The position numbers and the translations under genes were made by a program. Below the pieces are notes generated by a model, which did no database searches, had not been told where the DNA came from, and saw only the letters and a program-made list of their open reading frames with translations. Shown here in pieces: positions 52,709 to 63,950 of a stretch of DNA of 64,000 nt. The stretch is taken from assembly GCA_032207245.1 (NCBI GenBank), contig CM063503.1, positions 102,873,745-102,937,744 on the forward strand, in the 5' to 3' direction. Numbering within the stretch: the first letter of the stretch is position 1; every line of letters starts with the position of its first letter. Source of the DNA: Pardosa pseudoannulata (Eukaryota > Arthropoda > Arachnida > Araneae > Lycosidae).

Positions 52709-53679
52709 GGCTCCTCTAGTCATTACATTAAACGTTACTGTTGTAGGAAAAAACATGTTTGTGTTGTTTTAATCACTATTAGGTTGAGAGAATTAGTTTT
52801 ACTGAACCGTTGCTGTTGTAGAAGAAAAAGTGTTTGTGTTAGATTTACCGAGTAGATGGATGGAAAGGTAATTTATGTTTAGGGTATAAAATTAAAAATA
52901 AATTAAGAAAATTAACTGTGTTTATTTAAAATTAAGTGTTGCGAAACTTGTAGGAAACGGCGAAATGTTAAGCTACTCTAACTCCCAATGGGCGACAAAA
53001 TAGCTTGCACATTGAATTCTGAGTTTAATTATGAAAACCAGCTTAGATTATAATTAAATAATGATAAATCAATGTAGAAGGAATACATACAATTAACATT
53101 AAACTGTGGAATTAGAGTAAAGATGACGGCCATTGATGGTCGCTATCACAAAAGGCTATCAATCGGGAATTAGAACTGGTAACACAAAAATAATTTAAGA
53201 AATTATAAAAGAAGCACTTATAATTAATACACTGATCATTTTAAACTTTTTGAGGATATTACTTTGTCAAAACGGGTTGAAATAATTAAGATGGAGGATG
53301 ATTGACTTGTATTTACGAAAAAACGATATAGTAACTTCTAATTCTAATGAGTATCAAAAGAAACATAGACATTAAATAATGAGTTAATTATGATTGCTTA
53401 TTAAAGATTACTTATTAAAGATAAATAGTACCAAAATAAGGCATTTTGAGGGATATAAAGTAAAAGTTGTTAAAGATGGAATCAGATTTAAGATGGCGGC
53501 CATTTGCTGGTCGCCCTGGTGATCTGACGATCATTTGGGAATTAGAGTTACTGACATAAAAATAATGAACAGAAAAGCAAAAATAAGCATGAATAATTAA
53601 GATACTGATTATAATAAACACTTGAGTAAGTTATTTTGTCAAAACAAATAAGCAAAATGGAGAATGACTAGAGGAGCCC
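52709..53679. mobile_element. TIR element with internal duplication
   Basis: The left end GGGCTCCTCTAGTCATT is the exact inverse of AATGACTAGAGGAGCCC at the right end (53662-53678). Inside, a unit with AAGATG.CGGCCATT...TGGTCGC...ATC..GGAATTAGA...ACTG..A.A.AAAAATAAT...TTTTGTCAAAAC...ATGGAGGATGA is present twice, about 370 bp apart (53118 and 53488). No transposase. Superfamily unknown; no clear target duplication. Confidence 0.7.
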
Positions 53680-54607
53680 CTTCCCCTTTGAAAGTCAGAC
53701 TTGAAGAAAATAGAAATATAATGATGAAATTGATTAATCAAAGTGCAATAATGAACCAAGTAAAAAAAATAATGCTAAACAGTAATGCTTCTAAGAAATT
53801 GGAAACAATTATGACCTTAAACTGGAAGTTGAGAAATAAAGTTAAGAAACCGCATGATCCGACTTTCGCTGAAGGACATGTAAACAAGTGGTAAAAATAA
53901 TGTAATTTAATTAATTAATGACTTACAGGTTTCATGATATGAACTGGATGATGGTCTTGAAGATTGCTCAAGGCATGGGCAAAAAAAAATATTAATTAGT
54001 GCTCTAATACTAGAACAACTGGAGAAATCACTAAAAAGAACGGCGACAGCTCGAGCTTCAGCAGTTCAACGAGCCTGGCTGTTACGAGACCATTACGAGA
54101 CGGGGTAGAAAATCTGGAATTTCCGTACAGCTGAACGAGGGAGAAAAGCGACCTTCTTCGTTACGGGTAGAGGGGAACTGGGGTACAGTAAATTTATTAT
54201 ATAATATTAATATAACATTAATCTTTATTTAGAATTAGCTTTAAATGCTAACTATCCCCTACCTTTTATTTATAAACAATTAAATAATTATTTTCAATTA
54301 GATATTAATAGGATTAAGTTAATGTTTCCAATTCTCAATTAAAACTGTAATTTTAACTGACATAGTGGCAACATAAATATTGGATGAGTTAGCTTTTAGT
54401 ATAGCTTTATAAATGCTTTGTTCCTCTAATTCGTATTCTCATTTCATATTCTTACGGTCTTTTGGGTGTACGGGAATGTTCAGGCCTGTTCAAACAATTG
54501 TTTTAACTGTGTATGGATGTCGTAAACCTTCCACACCCAATCCTTCTTTCTTCCTTCCTTTCCGTTTTACAATTTCTAGGCTTAATGGAGTTAGTGTTTT
54601 GGTTCTG

Positions 54608-54608
<1 letters not shown>
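53680..54608. other. Intergenic; GC-richer patch at 54030-54180
   Basis: A frame at 53664-53894 starts inside the TIR and shows no domain. Sequence around 54040-54180 (CGACAGCTCGAGCTTCAGCA) is less AT-rich but unassigned. Confidence 0.4.

Positions 54609-54656
<48 letters not shown>
54609..54656. repeat. (ATT)n microsatellite
   Basis: About 15 trinucleotide units. Confidence 0.95.
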
Positions 54657-54658
<2 letters not shown>

Positions 54659-54865
54659 CATACACTCAAGACTCAAGTATCAATAACGCTTGCACCTAAA
54701 TATAACCGGAGTTCACTTTATTTAATAAATTTCGTCTCCGACGAATAGAGACCAACTCAAACACAAGAACAGTTTTATGTGAGGAATTTATTATAAAGGC
54801 GATTATACCTGATGCATTATACTGAGATGAAGTAAAACTAAGATTACAACAGGATAGGTATTCAA

Positions 54866-55465
54866 ACTTAGACAGCTGACTGACGTGGATTCTGAAGATT
54901 CCTATAAGAAGTGGGATTCGTACACACGGATTTCGGTTCTTGAACACAGCGGTACACTGATTCTTTGAATTACTACAAATTGTTCTCATTTCTTCAATTT
55001 TCTTACAGAAATAAAAGAAAATTTTCAATTTTCTAAATTACTATTATGTGGTTTTGTAGTTCGGAGTGTATATTATAAAAGTACAAATGGATATGGGGGA
55101 AAAGGAATGGAATAGATTATTTTTCAGTGAAAAAAAAATAAGACAGCATGATGATGATATCAAACATAGACAGCTGCTAGAAGTCGATTCTGAACATCTC
55201 TCTAAGCAGTGGGTTTCGAACAAACGAACTTCTGTTCTAGTACGCAGTCTGTAATCATCTTCCGGTGTTAGAGAGTCTCAGTATAAAGTTAATTTGTCTG
55301 ACTTGGTCTAATTAGTTCTCCTTCAATTTTCTTGTAGAAATACATGGATATATTTAGTTTTCAAAATTACAGTTATGCTTTTCTTTAGTTATAATGTATA
55401 TTAAAAAGTACAAGTAGATACTGTGGCGAAAAATGAATAGATTATTTAATAGTGAAAAAATTTGA
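54866..55465. repeat. Tandem pair of about 298-bp units, each with a tRNA-like SINE head
   Basis: AAACTTAGACAGCTG... and AAACATAGACAGCTG... start units at about 54863 and 55161. Both contain the minus-strand T-arm-like motif (GTACGAATCCCAC / GTTCGAAACCCAC) and the shared tail TCAATTTTCTT.CAGAAAT...GTGTATATTA.AAAGTACAA.T.GATA...GAATAGATTATTT..AGTGAAAAAA. They look like a segmental tandem duplication that includes a SINE of a second family. Confidence 0.7.
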
Positions 55466-56810
55466 TAGAAGCACAAAGTAATATAAATGTAAACAGATCA
55501 CTCTATGTAGTACTTTCTTCGAGTTGTATATCCGTACAAATACTATTTATATAAAATCTCATTTGAAGACATTGCTTAAAAAGTATTTTTGCTGATTGCA
55601 AAATACGATTTTTAATTAAATTTAAAAAAAAATTTGCATTTGGATTTAAAATTATAGTTATCACATAGTTATGTAAATTTGTAAAATACCAAAAAGCTGA
55701 ATTGAACAGGAGACCTCATGAGCCACCCTGCAAACACAGCCATTTAGTTTCATTTAATGTTAACTACACATTATACATGCCTTTACAAGGTAGCCAATGT
55801 CTGACTGATTAATTACACAAGTAATTAAACCTTAAATTAAGATGCAAATTTTATTCATTGAAGGTTTATATTTTAGCATAATTTATTAAAATGAATCATA
55901 AAATAAAATTAGTTTTTCTATTTAGCAAAATTACCAACTTAATTCAAAAGCAAATTATTTTTTATATACTGTATTATAAAATAAACTGTAAAAATACAAA
56001 AAATATACACTCTAAAAATGTGATACATTTGCTGATATTTGGGGACTTATCCTGGCATTCACTTGGCTGCTTGATAAGTACCAGTTTTATGTACATTACA
56101 GTCAGATTCAATTCCGATTATATATTTCATAAAATAAAACTAAAAGTGCAATTTAGGCCAGTACCAAGGCAAAGGAAACGTTTCTAGAATAAGAGTACCA
56201 GCATTTGGAGAAGCTACGAGTAAGTTAGCATGCCTACTAAACTTCCATTTAAGCTGTTGGTTTGGCACAATTTGTATTCTAATATGGTTTTAATAAATAG
56301 GTTTATTTGTCTTTCATTTAAATGTAAATGCAATATATAATTCCAAACATGTAAACAATTTTATTTTTAAATAAATTAATGGTTATTAAGTTAAGAATTC
56401 GTTAACCTTTATTTCTTTTGAGAAATAAAATGAAACAATAATGTTCATCTACTGGTAACTTTACTATTCGCTTATCCTGTCATATCACGAGGCAGGATAA
56501 TCAAAAGAGGTTTTAATATTGACTGTGGACATTTGGTAGAATCAAAGAATGTCTAAAATTAGATGACTGTACGACAAATAACGTGGATTTGTCTAAAAAC
56601 CCTTAAAAATAAAACAGATACTGTTCTATATAGAGCTAAATTTCATTATAGAGGCCACCATCTGTGTTCCGATAACAATTTTACACTATAACGAGCTTGG
56701 TGATATATCTAATTACGATTCTATGCCCATTGATAAAATAAATTATGTAAGCATTTTAGACGTCAGACTGTAGAAAAGTACTTTCTCTAAAACATAAGCA
56801 ACCATTTTAC
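55466..56810. other. Intergenic, no recognisable feature
   Basis: Very AT-rich; a 98-codon frame at 55891-56187 has no known motif and biased AT composition. Confidence 0.5.
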
Positions 56811-56893
56811 AGCGCTACGGTCTGCTGTTTTCCAACACGGGGGGGCTAACGAGATTGGAATCTACTGCTTGAAGCCTATTTCGAACATCTATA
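56811..56893 (-). mobile_element. SINE body fragment, copy C
   Basis: AGCGCTACGGTCTGCTGTTT to CTGCTTGAAGCCTATTTCGA: the 3' half of the SINE body without the tRNA head, joined directly to a Tc1 fragment. Confidence 0.75.
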
Positions 56894-56895
56894 TT

Positions 56896-57410
56896 CATCC
56901 TGAGTGCATTTTAATGGATGATAACAAGCCACACAGAGCTCTTCTGGTCGACGAATTTCTAGAAAGTGGGGATATTCACCTGATGGACTGGTCAAGCAGT
57001 TATCCAGATCACAACCCCATAGGACATGCCTGGGACGCTTTGGGGAGGGTATTTGCAATTCGCAACAACTCTTCGAGTACCATCCAGGGTTTGGAAAGAA
57101 CTTTGCTGAACGAGGGGAACCAATTGCCACAGAAATTAAGAAACTGCCTTATTTCAAGAATAAAATCGATCTGCGAGAACTGTATATCTGTAAGAGGGGA
57201 CCATATTTTCTATTAACCTATTTTTTGTTCTAATCTGCAACCGCTGTTTCATGCTTTCTTACTATCCAACGAGTGTAACGCACTATGATGGATATGTATT
57301 TTAACTGTTGAGAGGCTATTTGTTTTGCATTTTATCAATGCATATATACATCAAATTTCATTAAAGTCGGTCCAAAAGTTTGGAGAAAAATGACCAGATC
57401 CGAAATTTCT
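56896..57410 (+). pseudogene. Tc1 transposase C-terminal fragment (family T)
   Basis: ECILMDDNKPHRALLVDEFL (second catalytic Asp), HLMDWSSSYPDHNPIGHAWD, then AIRNNSSSTIQGLERTLLNE and CISVRGDHIFY. Compared with the sister copy at 38335-39530, the third catalytic acid in NPIEH is Gly here (NPIGH). Continuous frame to 57216 but lacking the N-terminal half. The 3' tail (57217-57410) matches the other copy. Confidence 0.85.
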
Positions 57411-57891
57411 CTTAATTTTGAACATGAGTGTATTTGGCCTATTCAACTTTCAGAAACAGAAAAATGAAAGCTTGGCACTATATAAATTATGCTCGAATGC
57501 ACTAAAATGCATGAAATTATACACAGCACTCTTTTCAATCTAAATCAGAAATTTCTTCTTCAGTACATTTTCACGGTATTATATTCTAATGATAGAGAGT
57601 CATCTCAATTCATGAACACAGATAATCCAAAAATTTTTAATAAAGACCAGCATTGATGTTCATATTTTCTGTGACTTAAGAACATCATCGTTAGCCATAA
57701 CGAATGTATTACAACAATATCTACTCTGTATTTCGAAGATTTTAGGCCAGAAAACTTACTTTGGGGTATATACACATACCAGCACTATCGTAATTATCGA
57801 GGCATTCAGTGTAGTTTTATAACATTTTTTAAGTATTTTGAAAAATATTTCAATGTAAGCGGGATCTATCATTGTGTATTTGGTTTGGATT
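57411..57891. other. Intergenic, no recognisable feature
   Basis: Unassigned. Confidence 0.45.
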
Positions 57892-58045
57892 TAAGCACTA
57901 CGGTCTACTTTTTTGCTATACGAGAGCTAATCAGAATGTGATATACTGCTTAAAACAGACTCCAAGAGACTACAGATATCCATGCTAGCAGTATGGTTTA
58001 AACTCAGAAACTTCAGTAGAGAAGAGCAATACTCTACCTGTACAC
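57892..58045 (-). mobile_element. tRNA-derived SINE, copy D
   Basis: AAGCACTACGGTCTACTTTT, GAGAGCTAATCAGAATGTGA and CCATGCTAGCAGTATGGTTT: body and decayed T-arm region of the same SINE, more diverged than copies A and B. Confidence 0.7.
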
Positions 58046-58168
58046 ATAATTTAAGTTTGTTCTTTTAAGGTTAAATATATTGTAGACTATTTGAGACAAT
58101 ATATCTAACAATTTTCTCGACATTCTTCTCTAGAATAGAAAAATGGTTAATTCGTGTGTTATTGAACA

Positions 58169-58320
58169 ATGACCGAATGGGTAGGGGTCTACTCTTTAGC
58201 AGGGAAGATCGTGTATTTGAATCTTACTACTAGCAGGGATGTTCGTGGCCGTTTGGATCGGCTTTAAGCAACAGATTCCGGTCTCACTAGCCTTCATGTA
58301 GCAAAACAGTTGCTTGTACC
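58169..58320 (+). mobile_element. tRNA-derived SINE, copy E
   Basis: ATGACCGAATGGGTAGGGGT (A box), GTATTTGAATCTTAC (B box), GATGTTCGTGGCCG, GGATCGGCTTTAAGC, TCCGGTCTCACTAGCCTTC. Head-to-head with copy D, 124 bp apart. Confidence 0.8.
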
Positions 58321-58558
58321 TCATCAAATCAACCAATTAACTATTGTGTTAATATTTCTTTTTCAATTAAAGGGTATTTGCCCTTTTTCTCTTAGCATTT
58401 ACCTTTTAGAAAGACTCTTTGTAGTATGACTATGTATTTTAACTATTTGTATTTGAAGTATTTGTTGACCCTTTTATGCCCCTTCCAGTGTGGTATATGG
58501 AAGCTTTAACACCTATGCTGACTAGGAAACTATCATTGTGTTAATATTTCCCATAGTG

Positions 58559-58855
58559 TATTACTGAAAATCTTCAATGCATTACGATTTGTAAAATAAC
58601 TGGATTATCTAACGTTCGTTGCACTGCATTACTGAAAGTCTTCCATTTTATCGTTCATTACATTAGTATAATTGTCAAAGTTATCCAACATTTGCTGCAG
58701 TGCATTACTGGAAACTGTCTCAGTGTGTCATGATTTGTTAAATAACTGTCTAAGTTATCTAACATTCGTTATAGCCTATTACTGAAATCAAATTTTAGTT
58801 CAATGCGTTATGATTTGTAAAAGAATTTTATAAATTACCTAACATTAATTGACAT
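58559..58855. repeat. Minisatellite, four units of about 75 bp
   Basis: TTACTGAAA or TTACTGGAA begins units at 58561, 58629, 58705 and 58779; shared inner words ATGATTTGTAAAATAACTG, TTATC.AACATT.G.T.CA. Spacings 68, 76 and 74 bp. Confidence 0.8.
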
Positions 58856-60489
58856 ACAGTCTACCGTCTGTCTTATTTATACGAGTAAAAATACAAGTTA
58901 TACACGAAATATAAAAAAGTTCTGGATCATAGAAATCCACAAGTTTAAATGGTGACTCAATACTGGGGTATTAAAAATACACTGACGTGAAACTTTGATA
59001 TCAAAATATTAGTAAATTAAACCCTACGTTCAAAGAACATGGCTGCGTAACTTTAAAATACAGAATTCTTCCTCCTTTAAATGTCACCATCATTTCAAAA
59101 ATCAAACTTTAAATTTATTCATGGTTTTCAATTATAAATATCAAGTTTTATACGAAAACTTGAACTCATTAAAATGCTGTTAACTACTTTAAATGATTTG
59201 GGTTTGTTGTAGAAATCAATTCCAAGAAAAACACTAGCTTCTAAATACATTGATAAGATTCCAAAGTTTAAGTAATTCCCGAAAAGTCTCTAGCAGCGAT
59301 TACAATCTACTATATCGGAGGTCACAAACTTTAAGTTTGTTTTAATCCTTAAACATTCTACTCGCGAATTCAGGAGTTAAACTCTTCAGCGTGGAGTTTA
59401 GTAGGACGTACACTGGTAAGTTTACAATATAAACATTCACATAAAATTCTTACCTTTGCATGCGAGACCCATTTTCCGACTGCATGTTTTACTGCAGGAT
59501 GCGGATATGACGTGATTTGACAGTCATGGCGCTTATGTTGTACGAATTGTTCCTACCGAACATCAATGAAAATCTCCAGGCACCTAAATTAACTTGACCC
59601 AAGTTAATTTTGGTGCCTAAGCGATGTGCTGATTCTAATATATAGCTTGTTGCACTATTCACATAGTGGCATAAAATTTCAACAAACCTTCCTCATATAG
59701 ATAGGCCAGTATGAAATGTCATTTAATTTATAACCAGGTAAATTTCCTAGACTATTTCGATAGGTTTTGTACAACAAAGTAAAATACTTTCCACAGCGAT
59801 ATCTAAAAATTCAGAATTTTATCCCGCTCAATATTCTAAATTTGCACATTCGTGTCCTTTTTTTTTGGGTGGGGAGAAGGGTCGTTCCAACCACAGAGAA
59901 CAGCTAGAAATAAATTTTGAAACTAGTTGCAGAACACTTTGATCGTTAACGACATAAAATTTCAATAGATTTATACTGAATTGTTAGAGATTTTTTAGCG
60001 CCATTTTATTGTTTTACTACATCACAGCCAAATATTGAAAATTTAAGGATACAAATTTAAATGATAAAAAGTAAAAATGTCAAAATACAGCTTAAATAAA
60101 ATATAACAATACAACTTAAATTTTGCAATCTTAGACTTTCTAAAATTTAACCGCTCTTTAATACCCGTTTCTTTATTTGTACTATATATTTCGAAAACAT
60201 GTTTAGACTCCTAATAAAGCTAAAGATTACATTTAATTTTATTACTTCATTTTAATAATTTTGGAGGTTGCAGGGCAATGAATAATTCTTTAACAAGTAC
60301 GTACGAATATAATATCTTGATAAGCTTTGCTATTAAATATTTAGACATCGTAATTTGGAAACATCAATTCTAAACATTGTTCCGTATATTAATATACCAG
60401 GTTTGACAGAAATTTCAATAAAATCCTTTACCTAAATCTGAACCTTGCTTCTCGTTTTCGGGTATTCAGAAAGTTAGAGACAATACAGG
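58856..60489. other. Intergenic; one strong hairpin at 59578-59618
   Basis: AT-rich. AGGCACCTAAATTAACTT, loop GACCC, AAGTTAATTTTGGTGCCT: 18-bp arms with one mismatch. No gene. Confidence 0.6.
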
Positions 60490-61075
60490 ACAGAATAAAA
60501 ATTTACTGTTATTCCCCCATCAAATATAAATACCCTCCCGAGCCGAAAATGAGAATAGATTTTACTTTTAAGTTTTGAGAACGTAATTCAGTATCGCTTT
60601 TATGCGAATAGTTTGCCAGAGAGAATGTTTCTTCACCTGCTAACGTAACCTCTAAATCTGCCAAACCTGACAACTCCTTACTAAAAGCTTTAATTTTCTG
60701 TAAGTTTTTACTCTGTTCAGAATTATGACTCAGCCCTGGTCTACGTCTCATATTCCCTGTTACTTTGAATCAATTCCACAGCCTTGCAACGAAGCTTCTG
60801 GTGACACCAACAGCAATGGGGACATTGCGTTGTGTTTGCAGGGATTCAAGTCTGCCTTTAATACGCTATGCCACAGTTCCGGTACATCTCGTCGAGAGGT
60901 TATCACGTCACCGCTTCTTCTCAAGAAGAAGAAGAATGGATTTTACAGGTAAGGTAAGGAAACAGACGCTTTTACAACATCTCGGTATCTGCCCTTATAT
61001 TCTTTTTCTGGTTTTCGACGTCATGAACTTTAATTTGCATATGAAGTTTTCTTCTCTTTCCTGCTAGGCTTTAAA
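60490..61075. other. Unclassified block, possible retroelement piece
   Basis: Less AT-rich than its surroundings. Minus-strand frame 60509-60751 has LSGLADLEVTLAGEETFSLA; plus-strand frames 60725-60952 and 60765-61067 overlap. No domain recognised; a gag-like or LTR segment is possible but unproven. Confidence 0.3.
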
Positions 61076-61892
61076 TTATGGATGATTTATTTTCTGTTAC
61101 TTATCGGTGTAAGTATTTGCGTAATTTCGTTAAAACTATGTGCTCCCCTAATTATTTTGAGCAGAATATAAAGGTTATCCAACATTTCGAGCTAAGCAAG
61201 GCCAGTATTTAATGTACAAAATGCAACACGCATACTTATGGACTTGCTAGTACAGTTGTAAAATACTAACGGTGGGGAAAACTTCCTCCAAAGTTCTCTA
61301 ACATGGCCCTCGAAGAGAACGAATTTTTTTTCACTTGCCCAATAGAAAGTCATATTCAACAATTAAAATTACGTAACAATCTAATTATAAAGGTTAAAAT
61401 CTTTCGTCATTTTTATCGATATGTTGTAACATTTTTCACACTGAAAATCGTTTTTAAATAAGTCAGACAATTGTTTAAACATAATTAAAAACTAAAATAG
61501 AAGTTAATAAAAAGAGAAATAAAACAGCAAAAAGTAAAAATAAATCACAAATTAGGTTTAAATTATTCTTAACGAATATATAAAAATTTCTTCAATTTCT
61601 CCCCTCTTATTCACAATATCCTAGCTTTCCATACTGAAATCATTTAAAACCTTTTAAAGTTACCAAAATAAATCAAATTAAAATAAATCAAATAGAAAAA
61701 TTGCATTAAAGAATGTAATTTAAAAAAATTTAAGTATAAAAAATTTAAGTTTTTTGAAATTATATCATTGTCATCATAATATTAAAATAGCCATAACTCT
61801 TAAATCAAACTTTACTTTTGTATTAACTTCTATTTACGTACTACACATAACCTGTACTAAGTTGAATTGCATTCATTAGGATTTATAGTAAG
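61076..61892. other. Intergenic, no recognisable feature
   Basis: AT-rich throughout. Confidence 0.5.
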
Positions 61893-62059
61893 GATTTAGG
61901 GGCTTACTCTGTACGTCGCTAGTCGATTCGAACGTTCGTTGTCAAGTCACTTTGACGTCCGCTTGATCGTTTGCTTACATAATGTCCTCAAGCTAATGTC
62001 AAAGTGACGTCACAACGAAGATTCGAATCGAACCGCAATGTCCAGAGTAAGGTCCTTAG
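61893..62059. mobile_element. Palindromic MITE (type 2)
   Basis: GGGGCTTACTCTGTACGTCG at the left against CAGAGTAAGGTCC at the right; inner arms TCGATTCGAACGTTCGTTGT...AGTCACTTTGACGTC pair with AATGTCAAAGTGACGT..CAACGAAGATTCGAATCGA. The whole 167 bp can fold into a hairpin. Confidence 0.75.
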
Positions 62060-62223
62060 GTTGCTACAATATTACAGTTGACATATGTCACTGATGACTT
62101 CGCGTCATAATGATGTCAGAAATCTCCAGAGATGGGAATTTCGTATCATAAACTTCCCTCTCTGACATCATTATGGCGCAGGTGTCACCAGTGACATATG
62201 TTGACTGTAATATGGTAGCACCC
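62060..62223. mobile_element. Palindromic MITE (type 3), abutting type 2
   Basis: Left arm GTTGCTACAATATTACAGTT, then GACATATGTCACTGATGAC; the right arm reads back GGTGCTACCATATTACAGTC, then AACATATGTCACTGGTGAC. Further in CATAATGATGTCAGA is mirrored. Starts within a base or two of the end of the previous MITE. Confidence 0.8.
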
Positions 62224-62535
62224 ATAAAACTAGAATCTCTAGCTGAGTTTAGAGAACGTCCTGATTAGACTATTAACACCTCTTCTAAACTTCAATCTTA
62301 ATCTGTTTATATAATATAAATAAATATATTAAGAATAGAAAAAACCTGACAAATGTGTTCGTTAAAATTAGATTTTGTTCAGTGAAGCTAAAATTTCATC
62401 CAAATGGTCACACTGTGTTTAATCACCGGTTAGTCTAATTAAGAGCATGATAGTAAATGACTATTGCAATCTATATAATTTTAAACTATTTGTAATCTAT
62501 AATCCGATTAGTTGTCTTTACTTAAACTTAATTCT
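62224..62535. other. Intergenic, no recognisable feature
   Basis: AT-rich spacer between MITEs. Confidence 0.5.
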
Positions 62536-62680
62536 TTAAAGGCCAGCCTCATCAAAGTTGTTTAACGGCTAACCGTGATTAACTTCTGTTTAATCGGAGA
62601 ATTGCGTTCTACCATTGGTTGGAGCCATAGGTTAATCGCGGTCAGCCGTTTAACGACTTTGTTGAAACTGGCCATAGAAA
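62536..62680. mobile_element. TTAA-type palindromic MITE, copy 2
   Basis: TTAAAGGCCAGCCTCATCAA left; right reads back TATGGCCAGTTTCAACAAAG. Core GATTAACTTCTGTTTAATCG and CATTGGTTGGAGCCATAGGT. Orientation of the core is inverted relative to copy 1. Confidence 0.78.
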
Positions 62681-62861
62681 GAAAAATTTATTGCAAGACG
62701 GTACTTTTAAAAACAATCAAATATTTCTTATCAAAAATTAAGTTTAAATAAACTATTACCAGACGCGAAAAGGACAGAAGATTTAAGTAGACAATCTCAC
62801 TAAATATTTTCATTAAAATGTGAAAAAAAAGCATCATTTTCCATATTTAAATGGTATTTAC

Positions 62862-63004
62862 TCAAAGAGACAGTCTCACCAAAGTGGTTTAAAAGCTAAC
62901 TGCGATTAACCCATGGCGCCAACCAATGGTGTTATGTAATTCTCCGTTTAAATAGAGTTTAACCGTGGTTGGCTTTTAAACGACTTTAGTGATCCCGGCC
63001 ATAA
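62862..63004. mobile_element. TTAA-type palindromic MITE, copy 3
   Basis: AGACAGTCTCACCAAAGTGG left; right reads back TATGGCCGGGATCACTAAAG. Core AACCCATGGCGCCAACCAAT is identical to copy 1 (about 610). Confidence 0.78.
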
Positions 63005-63730
63005 AAACTGTCCAAATTTATGCATGCCACTCTCTGTACTCCTCTTAACACCGGCGCAGTATATATGTATGTAAACCAACGCAATTTTATCAGCCGGTTA
63101 CATAAAATTGTGGTCTTTAATGCTTTTATTTACCCAGGCTACTTGTCAAGGAGAAATCTAGGCAGCTAGTCAGAATAAAGATGTTGCAGTCTGGCTGTTC
63201 CATAAAAGAAAAAAGCACAAGTCTAACGTGGAACTTAAACCTTTATTTCAAAGCGACGAAAACGACATGTCACTAGGTCAAAGGCAGAAAATAGAATGAT
63301 CGTGAAAAAATTTTGCTTTTACAGAATAGGGCTTTACAATGAGGGGCGGAGACGAATTCCTTCTCAAAGAAAGTAGCTTTGTCAGCGCTCACAAAAGTAA
63401 AAAGGGACTTTGATCAGTGAAAAAAGTTAATAATTCTCCAGCGACAGCTGGAAAATGTGATGAATGGGCATATAATTTGCATTTGTTTCAAAGTTAGCTG
63501 GGGGAAATGGGCTCTCAACAATTTTAATTCATGGAAACTCCTTTAGATAAAATATTTTGTGGCTGGAAAAATAGACTTGAAAGAATAAGAAGTGAAAATT
63601 GAATTTAAGCGATTTTGAGCATAATTTTGATTTCGTTTACGTGCCTCCAACAACGAGCATGACTCCAAACCCGCAACCCTCGAGTTTCGAAATCTTTTTC
63701 TTTGCCGACTTAGATACCACTGTTCAAATA
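63005..63730. other. Intergenic, no recognisable gene
   Basis: A 63-codon frame at 63599-63790 shows no known motif. Confidence 0.45.
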
Positions 63731-63734
63731 ATAA

Positions 63735-63950
63735 CGGTTTCATTTCGAGAAAATTACGAATGTATGGGGGTAAATTTTGACCAACTGTAAGTATAAATAT
63801 CTGTGTAATATAATAGAGGTTTCAATTGGAGAAAATTTTTAATTTATAGGGGTAGAATCTAACCAATTGTAAGTATATAAGTATTTATGTAATACAATAA
63901 AGGGTACATTTGGAGAAAATATTGAATCTGTTGGGGTAGCTGCTGATCAA
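63735..63950. repeat. Tandem repeat, about 85-bp units, 2.5 copies
   Basis: Units share GGTTTCAATTGGAGAAAATT..., TTATAGGGGTAGAAT.T.ACCAA.TGTAAGTATA...TAT.TGTGTAATA.AATA; starts near 63735, 63813 and 63901. Confidence 0.7.

Noticed and set aside
54413..54748. 111-codon frame with a poly-Tyr stretch
   Set aside because: It crosses the (ATT)n microsatellite and has no domain or splice context.
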